From Akkermansiaceae bacterium UBA2381 (GTDB lineage Bacteria; Verrucomicrobiota; Verrucomicrobiia; Verrucomicrobiales; DEV007), in the NCBI GenBank assembly GCA_002344215.1, contig DDSV01000053.1:14025-55718 (forward strand): a stretch of DNA of 41,694 nucleotides, given 5' to 3'. Each line of letters starts with the position of its first letter. The first letter of the stretch is position 1. Both the position numbers and the translations under genes were made by a program. Shown here piece by piece: positions 24,747 to 32,589 of this stretch. Under the pieces are notes generated by a model. The model saw only the letters and a list, made by a program, of their open reading frames with translations. It searched no databases and was not told the DNA's origin.

Positions 24747-25652
24747 GTGAAGCCGGCGCAAGAACTCCTTTATTTTGATCGATACGAATCTTGTCTTCGA
24801 AGAGAGGGCATCTACGGAGAAAAGCCACTACGCTGGGCCTATGAAACCCTCGTCGGGCGAATCTGCCTGGAGGGCATTATCAAACGGCGATGGTTCTCCC
24901 GTCTTTACGGCCGCTGGGCTGACAGCAGTTATTCTTCCCGCGAAATTGAGCCGTTTATTCGCCGCTTCAATCTGGATACGGGTGAGTTTCAGAGTGCTCC
25001 CCGGTCCTTCCGCACCTTCAATGAGTTTTTCTTCCGGAAACTCAAGCCTGAATCCCGCCCCATCGATCCCGCAGGAGATTCGGTCATTTTTCCGGCGGAC
25101 GGACGCCATCTTTTCATCCCCGACCTGTCAAAGGATCATCATCTTTACGCCAAAGGCCAGCGTTTCAACCTCGCGCAACTGCTCGGGGATACGACACTTG
25201 CCACCCGATATTCATCAGGCAGCGCTATCCTCTCGCGGCTCTGCCCGACTGATTACCACCGATTCCACTTTCCGCTGGGGGGTGATTGTGGGGAACCACG
25301 ACTCATCAACGGCTCCCTCTACTCGGTCAATCCCATCGCCCTCTCGCGAAGCATCTCATACATTTTCGAGAACAAGCGACAGATCACTCCGGTGGCCCAT
25401 CCCGAACTTGGCGAGTATCTCTTTCTCGAAATCGGTGCGACCAACGTCGGGAGTATCGTCTCCACGGCACGCTCCGGCACCTCCGTCAGGAAGGGTGAGG
25501 AGAAAGGGTATTTCCGCTTCGGCGGATCAATGGTGATAACCCTGTTTCAACCGGGTGCCTTCAAGGCGGCCCCGGATCTCGAAGAACATTCCTCGGGGGG
25601 CATCGAACTTTACGCCCGGATGGGAGACCGAATGGGGACGATTCCCGGATAA
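24747..25652 (+). CDS. psd: Phosphatidylserine decarboxylase proenzyme, chlamydia-like
   Basis: Psd makes phosphatidylethanolamine by decarboxylating phosphatidylserine; the proenzyme cuts itself to form a pyruvoyl group. With the GTG at 24747 the protein has 301 residues. Visible are FNEFFFRKLKPESRPI, FPADGR (D118), LCPTDYHRFHFPLGG (H171 and H174), FENKRQIT, LEIGATNVGSI and FRFGGSMVITLFQPG, where G260-S261 is the self-cleavage site. The FNDFFVRKLKP / YHRFHFP / NVGSI pattern closely matches the chlamydial enzyme as I remember it, supporting a PVC origin. The frame is open to another GTG at 24678, overlapping surE, which is less likely. Confidence 0.93.
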   Translation: MKPAQELLYFDRYESCLRREGIYGEKPLRWAYETLVGRICLEGIIKRRWFSRLYGRWADSSYSSREIEPFIRRFNLDTGEFQSAPRSFRTFNEFFFRKLKPESRPIDPAGDSVIFPADGRHLFIPDLSKDHHLYAKGQRFNLAQLLGDTTLATRYSSGSAILSRLCPTDYHRFHFPLGGDCGEPRLINGSLYSVNPIALSRSISYIFENKRQITPVAHPELGEYLFLEIGATNVGSIVSTARSGTSVRKGEEKGYFRFGGSMVITLFQPGAFKAAPDLEEHSSGGIELYARMGDRMGTIPG

Positions 25653-25660
25653 AAAAAAAA

Positions 25661-25686
25661 GCGGCTGCCCCCAAAAGGGCAGCCGC
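25661..25686 (-). terminator. Strong intrinsic terminator between psd and the small lipoprotein gene
   Basis: A perfect ten-pair GC-rich stem (GCGGCTGCCC / GGGCAGCCGC, loop CCAAAA) preceded on the plus strand by a run of eleven A's that starts within the psd stop codon. Read on the minus strand the hairpin is followed by the T-run, so it ends the small lipoprotein transcript; it can also act on psd mRNA, less efficiently because no T-run follows on that side. Confidence 0.9.
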
Positions 25687-25705
25687 TATTGAAAGCTAAC
25701 AGAAG

Positions 25706-25727
25706 AAACCCGGTTCATACCGGGTTT
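25706..25727 (-). terminator. Second stem-loop after the small lipoprotein gene
   Basis: An eight-pair perfect stem (AAACCCGG / CCGGGTTT, loop TTCATA), 17 bases beyond the lipoprotein stop. On the minus strand it is followed by CTTCTGTT, a poor T-run. Together with the next hairpin it makes a tandem terminator or a protective 3' structure for a short, presumably abundant mRNA. Confidence 0.6.
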
Positions 25728-25743
25728 CCCGATAAGACTTCAA

Positions 25744-25860
25744 TTACTTGGAGCAACCGTAGGAGGATGCGCAAGTCTTCGCACAGCAATCTTTGGTCTT
25801 ACAAGCAGTAAGAGAAAGAGCGCCGACGGCTACGATGGTGAGCAGGATGATGTTTTTCAT
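25744..25860 (-). CDS. Tiny cysteine-rich lipoprotein
   Basis: A 38-residue gene. Translated directly it reads MKNIILLTIVAVGALSLTAC followed by KTKDCCAKTCASSYGCSK and a TAA stop. The first 19 residues are a lipoprotein signal peptide with lipobox LTA-C20; the mature peptide would be only 19 residues with five cysteines including the lipidated one (C20, C25, C26, C30, C36) and four lysines. Two terminator hairpins follow, so it is its own transcription unit, divergent from asd. Function is unknown: it could be a metal-binding or redox peptide, or an abundant small envelope lipoprotein. Confidence 0.85.
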   Translation of the reverse strand: MKNIILLTIVAVGALSLTACKTKDCCAKTCASSYGCSK

Positions 25861-25997
25861 ATGTGGTAGTATTCTGGTATTGTTTAAGTCCAAATGTGAA
25901 ACCTTACGACGGTCGGACCATGCGGTTCCTTAGAGTCATTCGGTTGCATTCAGGTAAGGAATACGTAGAATCGCCCTCTTCCTTACAAAATCAAGTT
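25861..25997. promoter_or_regulatory. Divergent region between small lipoprotein gene and asd
   Basis: A 137-base gap holding both promoters. On the minus strand TTGGAC lies about 16 bases before TACTAC, a possible but weak promoter for the lipoprotein gene. No Shine-Dalgarno precedes either ATG. Confidence 0.3.
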
Positions 25998-27011
25998 ATG
26001 AGCCGACAGCCGAAACATCTAGCGATCGCGGGCGCCACCGGAGCCGTGGGGATCGAAATCCTCAAGTGCCTCGAACAGCGCGACTTCCCCGTGAGTGAAC
26101 TCACCCTCCTCGCCTCTGCCCGCTCGGCTGGAAAAACAATCACCTTTCGCGGTCAGGAGATCGTCGTGAAGGAATTACGACCGGATTCTTTCGCCGGGGT
26201 CGACATCGCCCTCTTCAGCGCCGGAGGCGGAATTTCAAAGGAATTCGCCCCTCATGCCGTCGCCGCCGGAGCCGTCGTCGTCGACAATTCGTCGGCTTTC
26301 CGTATGGAGGAGGCCGTTCCTCTGGTGGTACCCGAAATCAATCCGGAAGATGCGCTGAAGCACTCCGGAATCATCGCCAATCCGAACTGCACGACCATCA
26401 TTACCCTGATGGCACTGAATCCCATGCATCACGCTTTCGGCGGTGTCCGTAGCCTGATCGCGTCGAGCTACCAGGCAGTTTCCGGGAGCGGAGCACAGGG
26501 GATTCTCGAGCTTGAAGCCCAGGTCACTGCGATCGCCAAAGGTGAAACCCTTCCCGAACGAAGCGTCTACTCGCGCCAGATCGCGTTTAATGTCATCCCT
26601 CAGGTCGATGTCTTCACCGAGAACGGTTATACCAAAGAAGAGCTCAAAATGCTCTTTGAAGGCCGGAAAATTCTTCATGCGCCCGACTTGAAAGCCTCGG
26701 TCACCTGCGTTCGTGTACCGGTCTATCGCTCCCACGCCGTCTCAGTGACCGCGGTTTTCAACAACAAACCCTCTGTCGAGGCCGCCCGTGCCGCGATCAA
26801 TGCCGCTCCCGGAGTCCACGTGATTGACGCACCTTTCGCGGAATTCCCTGAATATCCCACTCCTCTTGACTCGACTGACGGGGACGACTGCCTTGTCGGC
26901 CGCATCAGGGAGGACCTCGTTCTCGACAATGCACTCACGTTCTGGGTCGTCGGCGATCAGGTAAGAAAAGGAGCAGCGCTCAATGCGGTGCAGATTGCCG
27001 AACTTCTCTGA
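25998..27011 (+). CDS. asd: Aspartate-semialdehyde dehydrogenase
   Basis: Asd reduces aspartyl phosphate to aspartate semialdehyde, the branch point to lysine/diaminopimelate, threonine and methionine. From the ATG at 25998 it has 337 residues. It shows the NADP-binding GATGAVG (12-18), FSAGGGISKEF, VVDNSSAFRM, the nucleophile C131 in ANPNCTTI, SSYQAVSGSGAQG (Q159), and CVRVPVYRSHAVSV with R239 and H246. The frame opens 45 codons earlier (25863), but that part has no conservation and lies in the promoter region. ispA follows 78 bases downstream. Confidence 0.97.
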   Translation: MSRQPKHLAIAGATGAVGIEILKCLEQRDFPVSELTLLASARSAGKTITFRGQEIVVKELRPDSFAGVDIALFSAGGGISKEFAPHAVAAGAVVVDNSSAFRMEEAVPLVVPEINPEDALKHSGIIANPNCTTIITLMALNPMHHAFGGVRSLIASSYQAVSGSGAQGILELEAQVTAIAKGETLPERSVYSRQIAFNVIPQVDVFTENGYTKEELKMLFEGRKILHAPDLKASVTCVRVPVYRSHAVSVTAVFNNKPSVEAARAAINAAPGVHVIDAPFAEFPEYPTPLDSTDGDDCLVGRIREDLVLDNALTFWVVGDQVRKGAALNAVQIAELL

Positions 27012-27089
27012 GATGGGATTCAGGTCTTAAGGAATTGAGGATTCAAGGCCCTCAACCCCTGAAAACCTCAATCCCTCAACACCTTCCAT

Positions 27090-27971
27090 ATGAATAACTA
27101 CCTCGAAGAACGCTGCCGGATCGTCGACAAGGCACTCGGGGGGTTCCTCCCAACCACAAAGACCCGTCCGGCAACAATCCACGAGGCGATGCGCTACAGC
27201 ATTTTTGCCGGGGGGAAGCGGCTCAGGCCCATCCTTTGCCTGGCGAGCGCGGAGGCCTGTGGCGGGAACTATGAGGCTGCACTCGCTCCAGCCGCCGCAG
27301 TGGAGTGCATCCACACCTACTCCCTCATTCACGACGATCTGCCCTGCATGGACGATGACGATCTCCGTCGCGGCATGCCGACCAGTCACGTTAAATTCGG
27401 TGAAGGTGTCGCCGTTCTCGCCGGTGACGCTCTTCTCACGATTGCCTTTGAAATCCTGGCGCAAGTCAAAGCGACGCCGCGGTATGACATTGGAAAATTC
27501 ATCACCGAACTGGCAGTCATGTCAGGGAGTCGTCACCTCATCGGCGGACAGATTCTTGATCTTGAGGGGGAAGGCAATGACGTCACCCTGAATGCCACGC
27601 AGCTAAAATACATCCACGAGAGTAAGACCGCCGCCCTTCTCACCGCTTCGATCCGGCTCGGGGGCATGACCGCAAACGCGACTCCCGCCCAACTTGAAGC
27701 GCTTACCATCTACGGCAGGTCCCTCGGGCTCGCCTTTCAGGTGATCGACGATATCCTCGACGTCACCCAGACCAGCGAAAAGCTCGGCAAGAGCGCCGGC
27801 AAAGACGAAGCGAAAGCAAAGTCCACCTATCCCGCTCTCTTCGGTCTCGATAAGAGCCGGAAGGAAGCGGCAAGACTCACCAGGAAAGCACTCGAAGCGC
27901 TTAAGCCGTTTGGACGGAAAGGTGCTCGATTGAGCGACCTCGCCCACTATTTGCTGGATCGCGACTATTGA
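27090..27971 (+). CDS. ispA: Farnesyl/geranylgeranyl diphosphate synthase
   Basis: A 293-residue all-alpha trans-prenyltransferase of the IspA type, condensing IPP with DMAPP/GPP to give C15 (or C20) diphosphate for undecaprenyl and quinone chains. Marks: FAGGKRLRPILC (40-50), first Asp-rich motif with the bacterial two-residue insert HDDLPCMDDDDLRRG (D82, D83, D88), GDALLTIAFE, GGQILDLEGE, and the second Asp-rich motif FQVIDDILDVT (D220, D221, D224). The residues before the first motif (HTYSLIHDD) are of the farnesyl-producing type, though chain length cannot be fixed. It lies after asd and converges on the CDF gene, 22 bases apart. Confidence 0.94.
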   Translation: MNNYLEERCRIVDKALGGFLPTTKTRPATIHEAMRYSIFAGGKRLRPILCLASAEACGGNYEAALAPAAAVECIHTYSLIHDDLPCMDDDDLRRGMPTSHVKFGEGVAVLAGDALLTIAFEILAQVKATPRYDIGKFITELAVMSGSRHLIGGQILDLEGEGNDVTLNATQLKYIHESKTAALLTASIRLGGMTANATPAQLEALTIYGRSLGLAFQVIDDILDVTQTSEKLGKSAGKDEAKAKSTYPALFGLDKSRKEAARLTRKALEALKPFGRKGARLSDLAHYLLDRDY

Positions 27972-27993
27972 GGTTAAGTCGCAACGGCATCAT

Positions 27994-28950
27994 TCAATCC
28001 GGATGATGACCTTCCCCGGGATCCACAAGCGGCATCTCTCCGGGAGGATGACCATGAATCCGGGCGTGATCCTCGATCGGTTCAAGATGAGTTGTCACGA
28101 TGGTAGCCGGCCCCATTTCGTCCCGCACTTCCCGCTCAAAATCCGTCGCGATTTCATGGGCATCACGAACCGTCGTCTCGTCGTCGAAAACGAGATGGAA
28201 ATCGACCCAGTGACCGTCCCCGAGATGACGATGCCGCATCTGATGCCAGGTGACCCCGTGTTTCTCCGTTGCCGCGTCGAGACGGGCGATAATGGCCACC
28301 TGCACCGCGGGATCAGCCCGGTCCATCAATCCACTCGCGCTCTGCCACATCAGCCGTACCCCGGACCAAAGGATGTTAAGCGCGACGAGCATGGCACAAA
28401 TCGGATCAAATCCCATCCATCCCGTTGCCCAGGTGAGCCCCAGTCCGACGAGTACCCCGATACTTGTCCAGGCATCTGTGAGGACATGATTCCCATTCGC
28501 TTCGAGAATAAGTGACCCTCCCTTTTTTCCCAGGCGGAGGAGGTGCCACCCGAGCCATCCGTTGATCAAAAGCGCGAAAGCAGTGAGGACACTTCCCATC
28601 CCGAGCCGTTGCGGCTCGGTTCCTGACGTCCACTGATGTACCGCCTGGTAAAAAATAAAGACCCCGGCAATTGAGATGAGCCCTCCTTCAAATCCCGCCG
28701 AGAAAAACGAGATCTTCGCGTGTCCGTAGGGATGGTCTTCATCCGGTGGTTTCTGGGAAAGCCGCAGGCTGTAGACGACAAAAGCCACTGCCGCGACATG
28801 GACGACCGACTCCGCCGCATCACTGAGAATGGCCGATGATTGCGTCAGATACCAGGCCGCCGATTTGATCGCGAGCATCACCACCCCGATCCAGAATGAC
28901 AGCCAGCTCGCCTGGCGAAGAAGTCGTTGGCTGCTTTGTGAGTCGTACAT
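27994..28950 (-). CDS. Cation diffusion facilitator family transporter
   Basis: A 318-residue CDF protein exporting divalent metal by proton exchange. Six membrane helices precede a cytoplasmic C-terminal domain (about 205-290, ending VTTHLEPI). TM2 reads ILSDAAESVVHVAA: in place of the usual H/D-xxx-D pair of zinc CDFs it has E47 and H51. TM5 keeps H155-xxx-D159 (NHVLTDAWTS). The HPYGHAKISFFSAGFEGG loop belongs to the same subgroup. The protein ends in a tail with HGH and GEGHHPD, possibly metal binding. The metal cannot be predicted. It follows the uracil-DNA glycosylase gene by 18 bases and probably shares its transcript. Confidence 0.92.
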   Translation of the reverse strand: MYDSQSSQRLLRQASWLSFWIGVVMLAIKSAAWYLTQSSAILSDAAESVVHVAAVAFVVYSLRLSQKPPDEDHPYGHAKISFFSAGFEGGLISIAGVFIFYQAVHQWTSGTEPQRLGMGSVLTAFALLINGWLGWHLLRLGKKGGSLILEANGNHVLTDAWTSIGVLVGLGLTWATGWMGFDPICAMLVALNILWSGVRLMWQSASGLMDRADPAVQVAIIARLDAATEKHGVTWHQMRHRHLGDGHWVDFHLVFDDETTVRDAHEIATDFEREVRDEMGPATIVTTHLEPIEDHARIHGHPPGEMPLVDPGEGHHPD

Positions 28951-28968
28951 GGTGGTCGTCAGAGAGAA

Positions 28969-29697
28969 TCACTTCCACACCCCGATGGCGCGCAGTTGTT
29001 TCGCCGCCGTGCCCGCCCAGTTGCGATTCGCGGCCGGGCTCGCCGGGCTCGGATGCAGGATTTTCCCGATGACAGGATCCATTTTCATGGCTCCGGCAAT
29101 ACGGGTGAGACAGCCTTCGGCGAAGGCACCCACCCCGATGACATACTCGGGCTCCAACAGACGCAGGTGCTCACCCACATAGGCGTCGCAGGCGGCGTAG
29201 ACAGGTTCCATTTCAGCGACGGGCAGTTTGTCAGGGGTGCGGTTGCGGCTGCTTTCCTCCATCCAGACAAGCGGGCAATAATTCACCACGTAGTGTTCTG
29301 CGAAAAAATCCTCCGCCTTCGGGTAGGTTTCAGAGAAAAGCCCCCAGAGCCTCCGTCCACTCACTTCGGACTTCTCGCAGGCAAATCCAACGATGGGTCG
29401 TTTGGGATGCTCCGGATTCGGTTTTCCTACTGGAGCCGTGATCCCCATCCAGTCGCGCACTGCCGAAATCTCACCGAAGGGAACCCCCGTCTGCGCCATG
29501 CCCCAGGGCCCCGGATTCATGCCCATCAGGAGAACCCGCTTCCGGGAATTTCCAAAACGGTTCACGTACGCTTCGTGTGGTGTCCTCGCGTACTCGAGTG
29601 GATTGTAAACATGACTTACCGGAGGGCCAAAGCGAAGGCCTTGCAGCCTTTCCCTGAGTTGTTGCGTCGCAGTAAGAAGTTCCCGGGCGAGTGACAT
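28969..29697 (-). CDS. SMUG1-type uracil-DNA glycosylase
   Basis: A 242-residue protein that closely resembles vertebrate SMUG1: motif 1 is GMNPGPWGMAQTGVPFGE (59-76), followed by VRDWMGI, EHPKRPIVGF, CEKSEVSGRRLWG, VVNYCPLVWM, and motif 2 is LHPSPASP (H215). SMUG1 removes uracil and oxidised pyrimidines such as 5-hydroxymethyluracil from DNA. Most bacteria use family-1 Ung instead; SMUG1 is known in a limited set, including some planctomycete-type and Geobacter-type genomes as I recall. N61 and H215 fit the catalytic pair. The ATG at 29697 is preferred; 29712 is also in frame. It is divergent from the next gene by about 83 bases. Confidence 0.93.
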   Translation of the reverse strand: MSLARELLTATQQLRERLQGLRFGPPVSHVYNPLEYARTPHEAYVNRFGNSRKRVLLMGMNPGPWGMAQTGVPFGEISAVRDWMGITAPVGKPNPEHPKRPIVGFACEKSEVSGRRLWGLFSETYPKAEDFFAEHYVVNYCPLVWMEESSRNRTPDKLPVAEMEPVYAACDAYVGEHLRLLEPEYVIGVGAFAEGCLTRIAGAMKMDPVIGKILHPSPASPAANRNWAGTAAKQLRAIGVWK

Positions 29698-29780
29698 GAG
29701 ATCCCCACTCAATGGCGGTATGCGGATTCGTCAAGGATTACCCGTTGCGCCGAAGCCGGACGAATCGTAATTCAATCAGA

Positions 29781-30701
29781 ATGCCGGAAATCAACACCAT
29801 CGCCGTCATCGGTTCCGGATCCGTTGGCTCATACTATGGAGCGAGGCTCGCCCTCAAGCACCAGGTCTCCTTCCTGATGCGCCGGGATCTGGAGGCGGTC
29901 AGGGAAAACGGTCTGATCATTCACAGCGTCGACGGTGACTTTCATCTCGATCCGGTCAGGGCATTCCGCTCGACCGACGAAATCGGGCCGGTCGATCTCG
30001 TCATCATCGCCCTCAAGACGACGGCGAATGCGATTCTTCCAGAAATCATCCCGCCGCTCTTGAAGCAGGGGACCATTCTCCTCACCCTGCAGAACGGTCT
30101 TGGCAATGAGGACCTACTTCACAGAAGCTTTCCAGGGCACCCCATTCTCGGCGGGCTCTGTTTCGTCTGTATCAATCGGGGGGAACCCGGTGTGATTCAC
30201 CATCTCGCCCACGGGCGCGTGGAAATGGGCGAACTCACCGATACGGCAACGATCCAATCCGTTGCCTCACTCTTCACCGACGCCGGTCTCGATTGCCGGA
30301 TTCTTCCCGACCTCGGCCTCGCCCGCTGGAGGAAGCTGATTTGGAACGTGCCCTTCAACGGCCTCTCCATCGCCGGAGGAGGGATCGACACGCAGCAGAT
30401 TCTAGCCAATCCGGCCCTGCTCGACCGCACCCGGGCACTCATGCACGAGATCATTGCCGTCGCCGCCGCTCTGGGACACGGAATCGATCCAGCTTTCGCT
30501 GAAAGCAACATCAAAGGAACCCTTGAAATGGGGGCCTACCAGCCGTCCAGCCTCGTCGACTTCCTCGCGGGAAACGCGGTTGAGGTCGAGGCCATCTGGG
30601 GGGAACCGCTACGACAGGCGAAAGCGCACGGAATCGTCACCCCCGAACTCGAAAAGCTCTACTTTGAAATTTGCGGGGCGACGGGAAACAGGCCAGATTG
30701 A
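29781..30701 (+). CDS. panE: 2-dehydropantoate 2-reductase family protein
   Basis: A 306-residue ketopantoate-reductase-like protein, an NADP-dependent enzyme of pantothenate (coenzyme A) synthesis. The Rossmann motif is IAVIGSGSVGSYYGARLA (GxGxxG), followed by VIIALKTTAN (lysine at the active site), LTLQNGLGNED, GGLCFVCINRGEPGVIHHLAHG, and KLIWNVPFNGLSIAGGG, which carries the conserved K and N of the second domain. Members of this family are often ApbA-like without proven substrate, so the symbol is the family's best guess. It starts at ATG 29781 and is only 3 bases upstream of the phosphorylase gene, so the two are an operon. Confidence 0.85.
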   Translation: MPEINTIAVIGSGSVGSYYGARLALKHQVSFLMRRDLEAVRENGLIIHSVDGDFHLDPVRAFRSTDEIGPVDLVIIALKTTANAILPEIIPPLLKQGTILLTLQNGLGNEDLLHRSFPGHPILGGLCFVCINRGEPGVIHHLAHGRVEMGELTDTATIQSVASLFTDAGLDCRILPDLGLARWRKLIWNVPFNGLSIAGGGIDTQQILANPALLDRTRALMHEIIAVAAALGHGIDPAFAESNIKGTLEMGAYQPSSLVDFLAGNAVEVEAIWGEPLRQAKAHGIVTPELEKLYFEICGATGNRPD

Positions 30702-30704
30702 GCC

Positions 30705-31496
30705 ATGTCCGAGTTCACTCTTCCCGCTGTGCTCCGATCAATCTCTCCATCTGTGGGAGTCGTTCTTGGATCGGGTCTGGGAGGATTCGCCGATATGCTG
30801 GATGGAGCGAAGACTTGCGATTACGCGGATATAGCCGGACTGCCGGTGAGCAAAGTAGCGGGACACTCCGGCCGTCTCTATCTCGGAACCCTGGGCGGCG
30901 TCGAGCTGGTCGTCGCTCAGGGCCGTGTCCATCTCTATGAGGGCTGGAGCGCAAAGGAAACCGCCGCCGTGATCCGCCTCTTTCACGAACTCGGTGTCAG
31001 GAGCGTCGTTCTCACCAACGCGGCGGGGATCGTCAATGCCAATCTGAAACCGGGCCGCTGGATGTTGATCTCCGATCACTTGAACCTCACCCGTCAATCC
31101 CCGCTCACCGGCTCAGGACAGTTTGTCGACCAGACGGAAGTTTATTCAAAGGAACTTCGCGACCTGCTTCGGGCGGAAAGCCTGGAACTCACCGGTACCC
31201 GTCTCTCCGAGGGAATCTACGCCTGGGTCAACGGCCCCGAATATGAAACCCCGGCCGAGATCTGGATGCTGCGAACGCTCGGGGCCGACGCCGTCGGGAT
31301 GTCAACCGTCCCGGAGTCCATCCAGGCCCGCGCTCTCGGAATGCGGGTCGTCGCCCTTTCCTGCCTCACCAACTTTGGGGCGGGGCTCTCCCCTCATCCG
31401 CTCAATCACGAGGAAGTGATTCAAGCGGGAAAAGCAGCGGCCGGAGAGCTCTTTACTCTTCTCAAGAGCGCCATACCGGCGATGGTCGAGATCTGA
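30705..31496 (+). CDS. Purine nucleoside phosphorylase (class I, trimeric)
   Basis: A 263-residue PNP, splitting inosine/guanosine with phosphate in purine salvage. Motifs: VVLGSGLGGF, AGHSGRL (phosphate His), AQGRVHLYEGW, VVLTNAAGIVN, VNGPEYETPAEIWM, GADAVGMSTVPE, and LTNFGAG where most relatives have TNxAAG with the base-binding Asn. TNFGAG departs slightly from consensus, which may shift base preference. The symbol could be punA/xapA, but I leave it open. It follows the panE-like gene by 3 bases and ends at a strong terminator. Confidence 0.93.
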   Translation: MSEFTLPAVLRSISPSVGVVLGSGLGGFADMLDGAKTCDYADIAGLPVSKVAGHSGRLYLGTLGGVELVVAQGRVHLYEGWSAKETAAVIRLFHELGVRSVVLTNAAGIVNANLKPGRWMLISDHLNLTRQSPLTGSGQFVDQTEVYSKELRDLLRAESLELTGTRLSEGIYAWVNGPEYETPAEIWMLRTLGADAVGMSTVPESIQARALGMRVVALSCLTNFGAGLSPHPLNHEEVIQAGKAAAGELFTLLKSAIPAMVEI

Positions 31497-31508
31497 CCCT
31501 AAAATAAA

Positions 31509-31537
31509 ACAGGGTCGGGCCAAAGACCCGACCCTGT
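31509..31537. terminator. Bidirectional terminator between convergent PNP and FKBP genes
   Basis: A perfect eleven-pair stem (ACAGGGTCGGG / CCCGACCCTGT, loop of seven bases). On the minus strand it is followed by TTTTATTTT, so it should efficiently end the FKBP transcript; on the plus strand, ending the PNP transcript, only TGGTCGTTG follows. Confidence 0.9.
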
Positions 31538-31568
31538 TGGTCGTTGAAGAATTTCAAGTCGTACCGCC

Positions 31569-32282
31569 TCACTCGCCGGCGGCGATATCGAGCAGTTCGA
31601 CTTCGAACACGAGCGCGCTGTAGGGCTTGATATCGGCCCCGGTGCCGCGCTCTCCGTAGGCGAGGTCGTAAGGAATGAAGAATTTGAATTTGGCACCCTT
31701 GGGCATCAGCTGTACGCCCTCGGTCCATCCGGGGATGACCCGATTGAGCGGGAACGTCGCGGGCTCTCCACGGTCAACACTGCTGTCAAACACCGTGCCG
31801 TCGATCAGGGTACCGTGATAGTGAACGGTCACCTCGTCGGTCGCCTTTGGCTTTGCCCCGTCTCCGGCGGTGATCACCTGGTACTGGAGACCGCTCGCGG
31901 TGGTTTTGACCCCTTCCTTCGCACCATTCGTTTTGAGAAAGGCCTGACCGGCTTCCAGATTCGCTTTATCATCTCCAGTCGCATTTTTTGCGTCGAGAAC
32001 CTTCTGATTCTCTCCGAAAGCTGCCGCCACTTCGTCCTCGCTCATGACAGGTTGTCCCCCATCCATGACGGTTTTGAAGGCCTGGGTAAATTGACTAAGG
32101 TCCACCTCGATTCCCCGCTCCTTCAACTGGCGTGAAATCATGAGACCGTAGGAGTAGCTGATTCTCTCGGTCAAGGATTCAGGTTTCTTGGCTTCTTGTG
32201 CGGCTGCTTTTTCGGCGGTCATAAGGGAGGTCGAGAGCGCGAAAACTAAACACGCGATCAGTCGGTAGGTGGGGATTTGCAT
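31569..32282 (-). CDS. FKBP-type peptidyl-prolyl isomerase, exported
   Basis: A 237-residue Mip/FkpA-like isomerase that helps fold envelope proteins. It begins with a signal peptide (MQIPTYRLIACLVFALSTSLMTAEKAAAQ; the ending AAA-QE fits cleavage). Next is the helical FKBP-N dimerisation domain (about 38-130, SYSYGLMISRQLKERG). The FKBP domain (about 140-237) shows TASGLQYQVI, VTVHYHGTLIDGTVFDSS, VIPGWTEGVQLMPKGAKFKFFIPYDLAYGERG and LVFEVELLDI. The ATG at 32282 replaces an earlier in-frame one at 32405 whose 41-residue extension is not signal-like. It is divergent from the amidase gene. Confidence 0.94.
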   Translation of the reverse strand: MQIPTYRLIACLVFALSTSLMTAEKAAAQEAKKPESLTERISYSYGLMISRQLKERGIEVDLSQFTQAFKTVMDGGQPVMSEDEVAAAFGENQKVLDAKNATGDDKANLEAGQAFLKTNGAKEGVKTTASGLQYQVITAGDGAKPKATDEVTVHYHGTLIDGTVFDSSVDRGEPATFPLNRVIPGWTEGVQLMPKGAKFKFFIPYDLAYGERGTGADIKPYSALVFEVELLDIAAGE

Positions 32283-32589
32283 GGTGAATGGGGTCGGATC
32301 AACGGAGGCGGAGTCACGATCATTGAAAATCGCTTCGGCCACTCGGAAAGCTAAACGCGATTGTTCGGGGGTCAACACGGACACACTTCCTAAGAAATCG
32401 CGCATTGCCGCGTTTCGTAATCGTCGAACAGAGCAGAACCGGCCGCTAATTTTGTTAAAATCAATTAACCTTCCGCTATTTTGGCCCTTTCCAGCTTGAT
32501 AAATGGTCCGTATACCGAGAAATTTTAAAAATATTTCATTTTATTTGAAAAACTTTTTTGCCGCCTTATCTTTTCTTCCGCACCAATTC
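32283..32589. promoter_or_regulatory. Divergent promoter region FKBP/amidase
   Basis: About 307 gene-free bases, AT-rich toward the amidase. An inverted repeat GTTAA-N6-TTAAC sits at 32454-32469 and could be an operator. Upstream of the amidase TTGAAA (32545-32550) and TATCTT (32567-32572), 16 bases apart, form a plausible sigma70-type promoter; the resulting leader would be very short, in line with the absent Shine-Dalgarno sequence. Confidence 0.35.

Noticed and set aside
27012..27089. Terminator between asd and ispA (TTGAGG...CCTCAA)
   Set aside because: Only six pairs, no T-run, and several CTCAA repeats nearby make chance pairing likely.
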